A stretch of DNA of 64,000 nt from Chlamydoabsidia padenii (lineage: Eukaryota; Mucoromycota; Mucoromycetes; Mucorales; Cunninghamellaceae): contig JAIWND010000026.1 of assembly GCA_025330725.1 (NCBI GenBank), forward strand, positions 310,001-374,000, in the 5' to 3' direction. Below, one piece after another: positions 9,871-21,211 of this stretch (its first letter is position 1; each line of letters starts with the position of its first letter). The notes under the pieces are model-generated. The model saw only the letters and a list, made by a program, of their open reading frames with translations, ran no database searches and had not been told where the DNA came from. The position numbers and the translations under genes were made by a program.

Positions 9871-11507
9871 GGAAACGGGAAAGTCAGCTTCCTCCATAAA
9901 AAAAAGGGATAGCTGTTTGTTGTGTGTACTCATTCACATTATTATTTATGCAGACTGGTCGCGACACAAGCCTCAAACAACTGACAATATGTTCCCAACT
10001 TCTTTGGCTTTACCTGGACAACCCATTCAACAAACAACATCACCAACAACGACATTACCACTTCAAGGTGGATCAGCGGGTACACCACGACACTCAAATG
10101 CTTTTTTGGATGGTCCCTTTCAAGAGTTTATGCCTTATCAGCCATTCCAACAGTTTGATGATTTGAATTTGAATCATATGCAACAATCTAACAAGTCACC
10201 CACTCTATCAGCATCCTCACCTCAAGTTCAACAACAACAACAGGTACATCAACATCAAATTCAGCAGCAGCAGCAGCAGCAGCAGCAACAGCAACAGCAC
10301 CATCATCATCAACAACAGGTAGCACAGCACCCTTCATGGACAGATCAACGATACACGCAGACATATATGCCAGTGACGACAACTTCTATATCCATGGGTC
10401 AACCTGCATATTACAGTAATCAACATCCACATCAAACTTTACATCAAATTCCAAATCATATGCAACAACAACAACAACAACAACAAAATCTTCAGCAGCG
10501 ATCATTACCACCTTCCCAGCATATGCAGTATCACCTTCAGCAGCAGCAACAACAACATCAACATCAAATGCTCCCACATCAGCAACTGGCATTTCTTGGC
10601 TCAATGAATTCATCACAACATCAAATGCATCATCATCATCAATACCCTGGTTTATCCACTAACCATGAATCAGCACTACAAGGAATCCAACAATTACAAC
10701 AACCATCATTATTATCATCACCAGGACGGAAACGGAAGGATGCGAATGACTATACAGTGGACGGAACTATGACTATGAAGAAACCCAAGAAGAAGAAGAA
10801 GAAGAAAACAAAAGAACCTGAAGATCCTAATGCTCCACCCAAGCCAAAACGGAAAACAGGATTGAATAAACCTTTGATCCTTAGTGAAGCTTTATCTGCC
10901 TTGATGGATGACGAAATTGAAGTAAGTTTACTACTAACTAAAATTTGGATAATGTATGTATTTAATTTGGTTTTCTTTTACATAGTTATCAAGGCCGGAA
11001 ATTGTCAAACGATTATGGAAATACATCAAAAGCAACGATCTTCAAGACCCCAAGGACAGGCGATTTATTCTATGTGACGACAAACTCAAAACGATCTTCA
11101 ATGTTGATCGAGTCAATAGTTTTGGTATGAACAGGGATCTATCACAGCATCTCACCAAAAAAGAGGTGCCGGAGGAACAACCATTATCAGCTTCTTCCAC
11201 TACATCGTCATCAGTACTATCATCATTATCATTCTCAACAACAGGAACTGATGATACAGCCAATACCATCAATACAACCACAACAACTATTAAACAATCA
11301 CCAACTGTTACCGCCGAAACTCCCGATGATGTACTGACTCCTCAAGAGGTTGAACATGAACATGTGTTGGCAAAAGACAACAATAACACCACTAATAATA
11401 ACAGTAATCATTCTCTTGCAACACCTGGTAATTCTTTAACATCTAATAGTAATGACACTTCCAACTCTGCCTCATCCCCTTCTCTTCTCCATTCTCTTCT
11501 TCACTGA
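9708..11507 (+). CDS. SWIB/MDM2-domain nuclear protein (Uaf30/Tri1-like)
   Basis: Predicted exons are 9708-9741, 9954-10921 and 10986-11507, giving 507 residues. Residues 80-250 are dominated by Gln and His runs. A lysine-rich patch (KKPKKKKKKKTKEPEDP) near residue 290 precedes the SWIB domain at about residues 305-390. The domain spans the second intron: '...GLNKPLILSEALSALMDDEIE' before it and LSRPEIVKRLWKYIKSNDLQ after it, followed by 'DRRFILCDDKLKTIF'. The tail is Ser/Thr/Asn-rich. SWIB proteins occur in chromatin remodelling complexes and, in yeast, Uaf30 is part of the RNA polymerase I upstream activating factor. The polyQ N-terminus here is not like yeast Uaf30, so the precise role is open. 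The first exon encodes only 11 residues. Intron 1 carries a run of 54 A at 9813-9866. Confidence 0.9.
9813..9866. repeat. 54-base poly(A) run inside an intron
   Basis: An uninterrupted run of 54 A on the plus strand within intron 1 of the SWIB gene. It is the longest homopolymer in the window. Its length is likely unstable and may be imprecise in the assembly. Confidence 0.9.
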
Positions 11508-12658
11508 TTCCCTTTTTAGTATAGTCCATTTTTAAAAACTCTTCCTTCTCCCTTTTACATTGCTATTACTTCATATAGGGCTCTCTCTCTCTCTCTCTCT
11601 ATCATATTGATTAAAATAGCAAACTTTATATAAATAAATGAATATCATATTAAAACAAACTCCCATCTGCCTTTTTATCATTACTATCATCGGTCATCGT
11701 GTGTCTCTATAGGAAAAATGAAGATGCATAAAAGACATGCCTGTCAGTAATATGTAAGGGGTAGGGTGGATACATGATATAAAAAAAAAAGGAGGGGGTG
11801 ATAGCTATTATTGGAATCATTGGTACTGGGATTTGAAATCGATAATTGGTATCAGTTTGTTTTTTCCACCTAAACTTCATTGTGTTTTGTCCATGGGATT
11901 ATCGTGCCTCTCCTAACCATGTTTTTCTTTCAATTTTTTACATCATCATCACCCTTGTCCCCCCCCTCCTTATAACTTTACCCCTCAAAAAACCTCCTGT
12001 TGCATGTCTCCGTGTTACTTACACAGACTTGTTGGCTCGGGCCATGAAAGCGGAATTTGAATTTGCATGAAAAGGTTAAAATCAAGATGTTTTTTCATCA
12101 TTCTCCATCCACCTTTGTGTTCTTTCTACTTTTCATCAATCAATGCATTATTCAATCACTTTATGGAAATATATAGGTTGATTGAAATTAATTAGAGATT
12201 CGCATGTTTACATCTATTGTTGACCTGGATCATGCCGCATGGTGATCATTTTAAAACGCCGACAGTCTTTTTTCATGCATTTCCCTCCATTATCAGTCAT
12301 AGACATTGATCTTAACACCTAAAGATTTACTTTGTGTGGCAATCCTGACGTCGATGTTTTGGGTTATAGGTTTTGATCCTCCCTCTACTACTATTTATGG
12401 ATTCTTGCATGGATGGTTGGAGCCTCGACAAACTACTTGATCTCCTTCTTCTTTTATTCTTTTTATCACTTTTTCTCTCTTCCATATATTTTTCTTCTAT
12501 GTGATTGTTATATGTTTGCATGAATATCATCAAAAAGGGAAAGGTAATCATCTAGTATGGTAGTCGGGATTTTAAAACCGGAACCAAAAAAATTAGATCC
12601 ATATATCATGTGGATGGGGCCGCGTTGACTTTTCTCTTTTTCTTCTTTCTTCTTTAAA
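11508..12658. other. Intergenic region, no gene seen
   Basis: Holds the 3' end of the SWIB gene, a CT microsatellite at about 11581-11601, an exact GGGATTTGAA at 11828-11837, a relative GCGGAATTTGAA at 12050-12061, and a dyad-like copy at 12565-12581. Confidence 0.55.
12565..12581. promoter_or_regulatory. Dyad-like copy of the dispersed element
   Basis: CGGGATTTTAAAACCGG centres on TTTTAAAA with CGG at both outer ends. It lies 78 bases upstream of the ATG at 12659. Regulatory function is inferred only. Confidence 0.4.
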
Positions 12659-13975
12659 ATGATCGAAAGAGTGGCAAGTCATGCAGGAAGCTGGTACTCC
12701 AACTCAAGTAAGACAATATGGTTATATATATATATACATATATACTCCTTCTTGCTTTTACATTCTTACAGCCTTTACTTACTTATCTTTTTTGTAATGG
12801 TAGGGAACCAACTAAACAAGGAACTGGAACGAAATTTGGAACGGGTACCAGCAACAACGGAAAAAGGTGTATCCTACCCCAATCCTAATGTCCGTGCTAT
12901 CATTGGACCGTAAATATACTTTAATGAAGAAGAAGAAGAGAAAAGAAATGATGGCATTATTGTTTTAACATCTTCCCTTTTATTTTTCTTTTACTATATT
13001 ATAGACATGCCGGTTACTCTTACAGTGGACCTACAGCTGCGTATGCATACAAAAGTATCGATGTATCAGCAATGTAAGTAAAGGAAAACTATCAAAACTA
13101 TCCACTCTCAACTCATACTATTGGTTAGAGAGCGTGTGTTTATTTTAGGTCCCTCTCATCATGTGTATCTGGACGGGTGCGCTTTATCTCGATGTGATAC
13201 ATACCAGACTCCTCTTGGTGACTTGATACTGGATAAAACAGGTGAACATCATGTTGGAAAAAGTAATATTGAATGACTAACCAATCAATCATACTATTCT
13301 TGTTGACTAGTGATCTCTCAATTGCATAAAACAGGTCAATTCACATGGATGAAACAGTCTGTGGATGAAGAAGAACATAGTATAGAAATGCATCTTCCTT
13401 ATATTTACAAGATCTTTGAAGGGTAATCATAATACAATACAATACAATACAGCTATCATATGAATCTAACAATTAATATATACATGTATATCTATGCATG
13501 TAGGAAGATAGACAAAATCAAGATTGTGCCTATTCTTGTCGGATCCATCAAACTGGAAAAGGAAAAGCACTATGGCCAATTACTTGGAAACTACCTTGCC
13601 GACCCAAGAAACCTATTCGTGGTGTCATCAGACTTTTGCCATTGGGGACGACGATTCAACTACAATTACTGTGGTGACCATGACGACAATGATCTACCTA
13701 TACATGAAGCTATTCGACGATTGGATCATCAAGGTATGGAAACTATATCTTCTTTGGATCTAGATGCCTTTGATGATTACCTGATGCGAACAAGGAATAC
13801 GATATGTGGGCGCCATCCTATTGCTATCCTGTTGGCTGGGTTACAGTCTCTACCTTGCTCTGATTACGACAAAAAGGTGGAATTTGTGAAATACGACCAA
13901 AGTAGTGCTTGTCAAACATTAAAAGATAGTAGTGTTAGTTATGCTAGTGCTTTTGTGTCAATTGTTAATAAATAA
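12659..13975 (+). CDS. MHO1: Memo-family protein (Mho1/MEMO1 homologue)
   Basis: Six predicted exons (12659-12707, 12804-12909, 13005-13073, 13129-13241, 13311-13422, 13504-13975) give 306 residues, the usual Memo length. Landmarks in order are [11 protein letters not shown], '[19 protein letters not shown]', '[12 protein letters not shown]', '[13 protein letters not shown]', 'KIVPILVGS', '[16 protein letters not shown]' and '[12 protein letters not shown]', ending in '[11 protein letters not shown]'. The two His (PHAGY, PSHHV) and the Cys (CGRHP) correspond to the metal-binding set of the family. Human MEMO1 binds copper and links receptor signalling to cell motility; yeast Mho1 affects filamentous growth. 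The fourth exon starts at the acceptor ending 13128 rather than the later AG at 13148, because only that choice restores 'VFILG'. No signal peptide. Assignment is secure; cellular role is inferred. Confidence 0.95.
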
Positions 13976-14206
13976 AAGGGTTAATGATGATGTTTGTCTT
14001 GTTGATAAATGTTAGTGGTCTTGGTCTTCTTTTAAATCATTCAACAAGGGTGGGTGGGTGATGGTCGGTTGGTTGGTTGGTTCCAGGTCCAAAAATAGAC
14101 TTTTTTTGTTTGCGACGCATCTCTATTTTCGATGGAACACTCCTTTATTTTTATTTTTTTCAAATCCCTTCCCCCTTTTTTACTCTCTCTTTCACTTCCG
14201 CTTCAC

Positions 14207-14237
<31 letters not shown>

Positions 14238-14370
14238 TATATATATATATAACTTACATTATCTTCTTCTACCTCATCCTACCTTGATTGATCTTTAATT
14301 AGTTTACAGATAGTATACTTATACATTACTTATCCTCCTCTCTTTTTGATTTGATACTACTTGTTGGGTC
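13976..14370. other. Promoter region of the LRR gene
   Basis: Contains an exact TTCAAATCCC at 14159-14168 and a long T run at 14210-14234 followed by a TA microsatellite, all within about 210 bases of the next start codon. No gene seen. Confidence 0.55.
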
Positions 14371-16347
14371 ATGGGTCAATCTGGAAGTAAACCTCCAGGT
14401 TCATTACCTTTTGGTCATGTTGCTTATTTGGATACCTCTTCACCAGCCACCGAAAAACAACACTCAACAAACGATAATGATCACAAAGATGATACTCTAC
14501 AACCATCACAAGAAGGACATGAAGGAGATAGACTACTATCAGCACCACAACAATATGGTTTATCAACTCCGTATTGCGACAATAACAACAACAACATTAT
14601 CCGCTATCAATACCGACCGTGCACACCTCCTACGCCACCTACTCCTTTATCTTTCAACTTTACATCAACATCCTATCCTTCTTCTTCTTCTTCTACATCC
14701 TCCTTCTCATTATTTGGCTCTGTACAGGCAAAAGATCATATGGACATCAACAAAAACAACAACAATGACAAATTGCCCTCTTCTGATTGGCTGACACTAA
14801 TGAACGATGTGACCTATGTCGATGCAACTTATTATCAAAAAGCACCCAGCAACGACCGGACCATGATCAATACTAAAGATCATCGTAATCGAAATCCACT
14901 TCCACCTTTGCCATCCTTCACCATGACGGAAAAATCATTGACAACAACTGATCTTAAATCTATCGACAAGACTATGCATGTCATATCCTTGGCCCAACAA
15001 AACCTGATACGCCTGAATCCAAATATTGGCTTGTTTACGATGATCTGCAAGTTAGACTTGTAAGTTGGTACCTATAGGGAGAGAGAGAGAGGGGGGGGGA
15101 ATACATAGTAATTAAAAGGAACTGGGATACAGAAAAGGAGGGCATGGGTGGGTATATCTAACTTTTTTTGTTTGTTATTATGATACAATAGAACCAATAA
15201 CAAGTTGACTTGTTTACCTGACTCTATTGGGTACCTTGGTCGACTGGAATCTCTTTATGTGGGCAATAATCAATTGGATGCATTACCGGATACCATTGGC
15301 CATTTGACAAAACTAATCGAATTGGATGTATCTCATAATCAACTCACTACATTGACTCCTTGTATTGCTTACCTCAAGAAACTTCAAATCCTCATTGTAT
15401 CTCAAAATCATATTCATGAACTTCCTGTCCATTTGGTGGTGGGCTTGAAAGGATTGACCATATTAGATTTATCTGATAATCCAATCTCTGTTTTACCGGC
15501 GGAAATCACTCAACTTCACTTTCTTCGGCGACTACTTTTGGATGGATGCCCTCTTGTCGATCCATCAACAACAACTTTAGCATCATCATCATCATCAACC
15601 ACCTTGTTATTATCATCACAATCATCATCGTCATCACCAATAACAGCTTCACGGATACGGAAACCACCTTGTTATTCACTACTACACTCACCACCCAGCC
15701 TATTGGAACAATGCGCACGATCTATCGTACGTGACACAAAACGACACAGCTATTATCAACAAAGATTCTACCAATTATCTCCTCATCTGGTCACCTATTT
15801 GTATTCGGCAACGCCATGTACACTTTGTCAAAATCCTTACTTTGACACTTATGTGGCCCGAGGACGACAAATCGAACGAAACGGACGCTGGTTACCTGTG
15901 GAATATCGACTGTGTCAGGCTCATTTCACAACTGAAGACGACCGTTTATTATCCATGTTTTCCAGCGAAGGGACGTCATCATCATCATCATCATCATCAT
16001 TTTTATCAACATCAATGGATCGGGGATTAAGCTGGAATCAACCTTATCGACCTTCTTTACCGGCACTTCCGAAATTGACAAGGCGGAAATCATCATTACA
16101 AACAAAGGATCAAAAGGATACTCAACAACACAAGGCAGCATTGATGATGGAAAGTGTCATACAACAACAACAACAACAGGAACATACACAGGACGATGTA
16201 AGGATGGAACTCTTCAACAATGGCTGGCGGGCACATCGGATGAAAGTGATGAATAAAAATCAATCTGGATTCTTATCTCTGACCAAGTCTTCTTCTCATC
16301 TTCGCGGTGATAGGAATACTGATACACCTCAACACCAACAAGTCTAG
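14371..16347 (+). CDS. N-myristoylated leucine-rich-repeat protein, LRRC58-like
   Basis: Two exons, 14371-15059 and 15192-16347, give 614 residues. The protein starts MGQSGSK, a good N-myristoylation signal (Gly2, Ser6), so membrane association is likely. Residues to about 210 are low-complexity and Ser/Pro/Asn-rich. LRRs follow from about 215 to 345, for example 'LTCLPDSIGYLGRLESLYVG', 'LDALPDTIGHLTKLIELDVS' and 'LPAEITQLHFLRRLLLDG'. After a Ser-rich linker there is a conserved C-terminal block with 'SLLEQCARSIVRD', 'LPHLV'-like spacing, 'PCTLCQNPYFDTYVARGR' and 'LPVEYRLCQAHFTTEDDRLL'. Its Cys pairs suggest metal binding; a similar block ends LRRC58-type proteins. Such plain LRR proteins are usually scaffolds for small GTPases or ubiquitin ligases. 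No catalytic domain is visible and the function is unknown. Confidence 0.85.
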
Positions 16348-18612
16348 GCCCATACAACTAGTTTATCCTTTTTTTTTTATATATATGTCGAACCATACCC
16401 TCTCCCATACATCATTCTTCCCCTCTTCATATTGTCACTTAGATAGATCTGTTGTTGTTTTGCAAAACAGTCAGTTGTGTATTCGTTTATATCATATACC
16501 TTTATCCAAATCTTTGTAACTTGTATATCAACATATCTCTTCTCCCCTTCTTCATTTGTTTTATTTATCAATCAATAAAGATATATATTTTTATACTCAT
16601 GTCTTTTTTTTTTTTTTTTTGCTTTGTCGGTTTTTTAATTATGTCGCCTGCATGTATAGTTTCAATAGCCAGTCCATGTCACCCTTTATTTTTTTTTTGA
16701 ATGGCACGCTTGCATTTGCATGGCTCCTGCGGTAGATCCATAATGACATTGTGCTTGTCTTGATGCTGCCGATACATATAAGTTGATCATGCAGAGTACC
16801 TAGGCAGCTTATTCATCTCGATCTGTGAGAAATTGCACGTGCAAAAAGGATCGTGGCACACATCGGGATTTGAATGTTAGTTTCAGGGACAATATGCAGC
16901 GGGATTTAAAATATTTCCCGGGGAAACTGCGCAAAACCGATAATCGCACGTGGAGGAGTCCCCTTTCTACTCTTTGCCATCTGCCTAGGTTTACAGATAC
17001 ATACGTTTTGCTTATGTTTTTTTAGTTGATCCTTCATAAGCATCGCAACCACAGAATGATATCATTCGGGAAAAAGAAGGTTGAAAACTCCGAAGGTGAT
17101 ACAACCCCGTTTTTCCTGTCTCTTCAAAAGTCTACATACGTTTGTAAAACGTGCTTCGGGGGTTTTCTCTTCTCTTTACGTAGGAAGTGTGTTATTATCA
17201 GATTCATCGGGTAGAAGTTGACACGAGGTGATATTAATAAAGTGAAACTTTTTTAAAGTTGGATCGAAGCAATTACCATAATAAGAATCTTGTTCCTGTA
17301 TTACTGGTTAACTAAACCCTTATCGTGCTTCTATAGATTTCTTGTCTTTCGATCAATTCTATCACGATGAAATTCATGCCTGGTGCTTGGCACGCAATAT
17401 GATTGGTTGTCTGCATATGTATTATAGCTTGGCCAATCGATGCATACAAATGTTTAATTAGTTATTTACTGAGAGAAATTGCTTGGCTTGGCGCTGTACT
17501 CTAATGTAAAACTAGTACTATGTGGATGGTATTCTAAAATAGTCATGGGAATAAGTTTACTTTATAGCGTGCTATCTAATAAAGGGGACATATGATGGTA
17601 AATGGTTCCTGCATAAATGTCAATATTGGTTATTTGTGTAATGAAATGGAACCGATCATTAATGGAATGTAGATCCCGCTCTTAGGATCCCTATTTCAAG
17701 TGATAAGTCACTTTTAAGGCAAGCCTAAACTGAAACTGGTTTCAAAAACGGGAAAAAGCTGGATACGCCAATGTTAGCAACATTTTTGGATTCATGCATT
17801 TTCACATCCCGACCATTGGTGGATTTGAAATCACGAAAGCATCCTGTCGGTCTATGAAAGTTGACTTTTAAAAAAAAGAGTAAATATAACCATTCTCGCA
17901 TTATTGTACACATCTTGAGGTTTTGTAGCATGAATAAACTTTATACTGATATCGATGGTTTTCACCAGTGATACTCTATATTTCCCAGGCATGATCATTT
18001 CAGGGGAAGACAAGATTAATTGTTAATGTTCACATATTGTTAATTGTTAGTTAGGGTGGTACAGCTCCACTTTTTTCAACAAAGGCGGGGAAACTCTCTG
18101 TTGTTTAAGGTTCAGATTCATTTTATGTCGCGATCACATTGAGCATGATCAAACCCTTTATTGAGTTTTTCAATTTTGAACTTCCGATATACCTCTTATA
18201 GCTCGTCCAACACATTGTTATCACTCTTTTTGTATTGGCCCATAGGTACATAAATGCCAGCTGAACCTTAACTGTAGGATGCTGGAAGTTCCATACTTTC
18301 TTTTTTTTTTTTTTTCTCATAGGCGTCTCACCAGCTTGAAAGTTAAGTTCTGTTACAAATGACAAATGGATTTTTAACCTTGGCCGAGTAACATGTTTGC
18401 ATTAACCTTAGCATGGGTAGGTTATGCCCATCTTTTACGACAAGCCAACATACTAGTACTTAATAGTCTTCTACTCAGCACTATAATAAAGTCCACATAG
18501 ATCTATTATTAGAGCATTTCCATTATGACAGTACCGAGAAAAAGCATTCGATCATGGATGAAAATTTCCCTGGTTTCTGTAGACTCCGACACACCCAAAA
18601 AAAAAAAGGTAA

Positions 18613-18638
18613 GCGGAATTTGAAAATAAAATCCCGCC
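18613..18638. promoter_or_regulatory. Inverted pair of the dispersed element in the lipase promoter
   Basis: GCGGAATTTG at 18613-18622 faces AAAATCCCGC at 18628-18637, an imperfect dyad. It lies 160 bases before the lipase start codon, directly after an A run at 18597-18607, and about 70 bases before the TATA box. Confidence 0.5.
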
Positions 18639-18706
18639 ATTGTGTTGCTCTTCCATACTTAAAGTTATATTGCACATTTCTTTTTCATATGCGAGCTACA
18701 AAAAGG

Positions 18707-18714
18707 TATAAATA
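18707..18714 (+). promoter_or_regulatory. TATA box of the lipase gene
   Basis: TATAAATA lies 83 bases before the ATG at 18797 and is followed by a pyrimidine-rich leader. Call based on sequence and position. Confidence 0.6.
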
Positions 18715-18796
18715 CCTTCCACTCAACACGTCAAACTTTTTTTTTTTCATTATCATAAACAAATACTTTCCCTCCCCTTCCAATCGTTTTTAAACA

Positions 18797-20499
18797 ATGA
18801 AGACTCAATTCCTCCTCCCTTTGACTGTTTCCTTCCTGATCATGTCAGGCTTGACTGATGCTGCTCCTATCGCTGATGAACTTCCTCCTTTGATTTCTAC
18901 TCGTACCCAACCTGTAACCTCTATTCCCAAGATTGATCTGTTGATGGAACAAGCCATTAGTGAAGTCAATGGTCCTCTACCTGATAATGTAGAAAAGAAA
19001 GGTCCCTGGGCGTTGGATTTACCCAAGAATGAAACCACCACGGCGAAAACTGCTACCCGTGGCGACAATGGTGTGAGTATTGCTTCTTCTGGCCAAGTCT
19101 CTGTCTCTTATCTTCGTGCTGAATTGGCTGCAAATGCTTATTGTCGCAAGGTTGTTCCTGGAAATGTGTGGGATTGTCCTCATTGTGACAGTGCCGTGTC
19201 GGATGCCAAGATTGAACTCTCTTTCACCACCATCTTGGATGATACCAATGGTTATATTATCACTAGCAAGAGTCAAAAGACCATCTTTTTGGTTTTCCGA
19301 GGTAAAGATACATTGTAAAGGTTTTCTTCGTTTTTTTCTTTTTCTAATGTCCGCTTTGCATGATTTTCAGGTACCAACTCTATTCGTAGCGCCATCGTGG
19401 TAAGTGCGGGATTTGAAATGTCGGACAAAATAGGGGGGGATTGATTTTTTTTTCTCACCTTTTTTCTTTTTCTTTTGCCTGTAGGATCTTCAATTTATCA
19501 AAAGCAAGTACCCTCCTGTTGACAATGGTGCTGAAGTGCATACTGTAAGTATTATGAACAAATACACAAAAGTCAATTACTAATACTCTTCTCTGTCTTT
19601 TGTACATTCAATAATAGGGATTCTACCAATCGTACCTTTCTGTCCAAAAGAAGGTTGTCACCACCATGGACAAGCTCTTTACTCAATATCCTGACTACAA
19701 GATTGACGTCTCTGGGTAAGCGCAAAAAACTCTTTGATATACTTTGTCGTTATTTATGGTCACTCACCAAACGTTTTGTTTATCATTCTCAACTAGTCAC
19801 TCTCTTGGTGCTGCCCAAGCAGTAATTGCTACCATGGATCTCTTCCAACGCTTTACCCATATCTCTCCTTCCAACACCAACCTTTATACTTATGGTAAGT
19901 TTTAAAAGAACATAAAGTCTTTCCTACTATCTGTATTAACTTGGCGGACAATGTATATAGGTGAACCTCGTGTCGGAAACCAAAAATTCGCTGCCTATGT
20001 TAAATCAACCGGTATTCCCAAGATCCGTACTGTCCATTCCTCTGATAGTAAGTAGTACCAAAACAAAAAACATAGAACTATACATACTCACTTTCTTCCT
20101 ACCTACAGTTGTTCCTCATCTTCCTCCTATGGCTATGGGCTTTGTCCATTCTGGTACTGAATACTGGATCAAGGATGACCAGTCCAAGGCAACTGGTAAG
20201 TATATCATAAAATACAATGGTGAAAAACATGAATGTGATGCGGTGGGGGTGATATATGATGCTTCTTTAACATTTCTAAACTTTTTTTTTTTTTTTTTGT
20301 AGAAATCTGCCAAGCGGAATTTGAATCTGAATCCTGCTCTAACACTGCCGTTCCTTTCCTCAGCATCACTGACCATTTGGAGTAAGTCCATCAAATATAC
20401 CATCCATATTTCTTGATACTTTACTAAAAACATTATTCTTTTTTTTAAAAAAATAATAATAATAGATACTATGGCATCAATGAAGGTCTCTGTTTATAA
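18797..20499 (+). CDS. Secreted triacylglycerol lipase, Rhizopus/Rhizomucor type
   Basis: Nine exons (18797-19301, 19371-19399, 19485-19544, 19618-19715, 19797-19894, 19961-20047, 20109-20195, 20303-20381, 20466-20499) give 358 residues. A signal peptide of about 22 residues (MKTQFLLPLTVSF...) precedes a propeptide of roughly 70 residues, as in Rhizopus lipases. The catalytic triad is visible: Ser233 in GHSLG, Asp292 in SSDIVPHLPP and His346 in 'SITDHLEYYG'. The oxyanion-loop segment FRGTNS is at 167-172. Paired Cys such as 'YCRKVVPGNVWDCPHC' and the terminal GLCL match the disulfide pattern of the family. The enzyme hydrolyses triglycerides outside the cell. Intron 2 carries an exact copy of the dispersed element directly after its 5' splice site. 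TATA box and composite element lie upstream. Confidence 0.97.
19407..19417. promoter_or_regulatory. Exact copy of the dispersed element inside an intron
   Basis: CGGGATTTGAA at 19407-19417 begins seven bases after the GT of lipase intron 2. It is the only exact copy clearly inside a transcribed, spliced gene. Confidence 0.45.
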
Positions 20500-21211
20500 A
20501 CGGGTGGGTCTCCATATGGATGATTCACCTCTTTTCGAAGGTGGTTTTAATGTCTCCTCTTTTACTTCCCTCCCACCTTAATCTCCCCACTCTTCTACAA
20601 CCCATTCCTCTCTTTATCATGATATAGTTTACACATTGAACAACACACATATATATAATTTTACTGATATCATTTTTGCGCGCATGTTATTAGTATAGAC
20701 TTTTTTTACATTTGAATTAATAAAGCCGGTACTTATTTTTACAACTGTACAATATGTCTCTAAAGGGTTGTTATTTGCTTTTATATGATACCATCACTAT
20801 CTTAATTATAAAACCGGTGCATCAAATGCCAATGTACCACCGGCCATGTTGACAGACAACAATGTATCAGCGTGTATGCTGAGATCCAAAAGAAAAGTGG
20901 TGTGTTCTTTTGTTCATGCTTATTTTGTTTTCAAATCCCGCCGTCCTATATCATCAGTCCCTCGTTGTCTCTGCCAAAGACATTCCCAACTAAAACCAAT
21001 ATATTGTTGAATGGTTAGTATTAGATCATGTAAAACATCATGAAAGCATACCCAGAAAATAGAAGGGTTCCTTAGACAAGAAAGTGGGCCAGGTTAAAAA
21101 TAATTTCCAACGCCGACATCCCCTCACGCGATAAAAAGGTTTAAAAATGATTCGAGTCTTTTTTTTTTTTTTTTCTTTCTTCAACTCCCCCTTCCCTTCA
21201 TTTCGATAAAG
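20500..21211. other. Intergenic region between lipase and CYP51
   Basis: No gene seen. It contains an exact TTCAAATCCC followed by GCC at 20930-20942, a variant ATTTCCAACGCCGAC at 21103-21117, and a T run at 21160-21175 just before the CYP51 start. Confidence 0.55.

Larger units (their letters stand above)
16348..18796. other. 2.4-kb intergenic region, no gene seen
   Basis: I found no protein-like frame or RNA gene. It contains an exact GGGATTTGAA at 16865-16874, a degenerate pair nearby (GCGGGATTTAAAA at 16898-16910), split halves at 17805-17832, the composite dyad at 18613-18638 and the lipase TATA box. Confidence 0.55.

Noticed and set aside
10188..10616. Antisense poly-Ala/Val frames opposite the SWIB gene
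   Set aside because: They are mirrors of the Gln/His codon repeats.
20310..20340. A copy of the dispersed element in the lipase coding exon (GCGGAATTTGAA near 20314)
   Set aside because: It encodes the conserved-position segment QAEFES before Cys of the lipase; treated as a coding coincidence.
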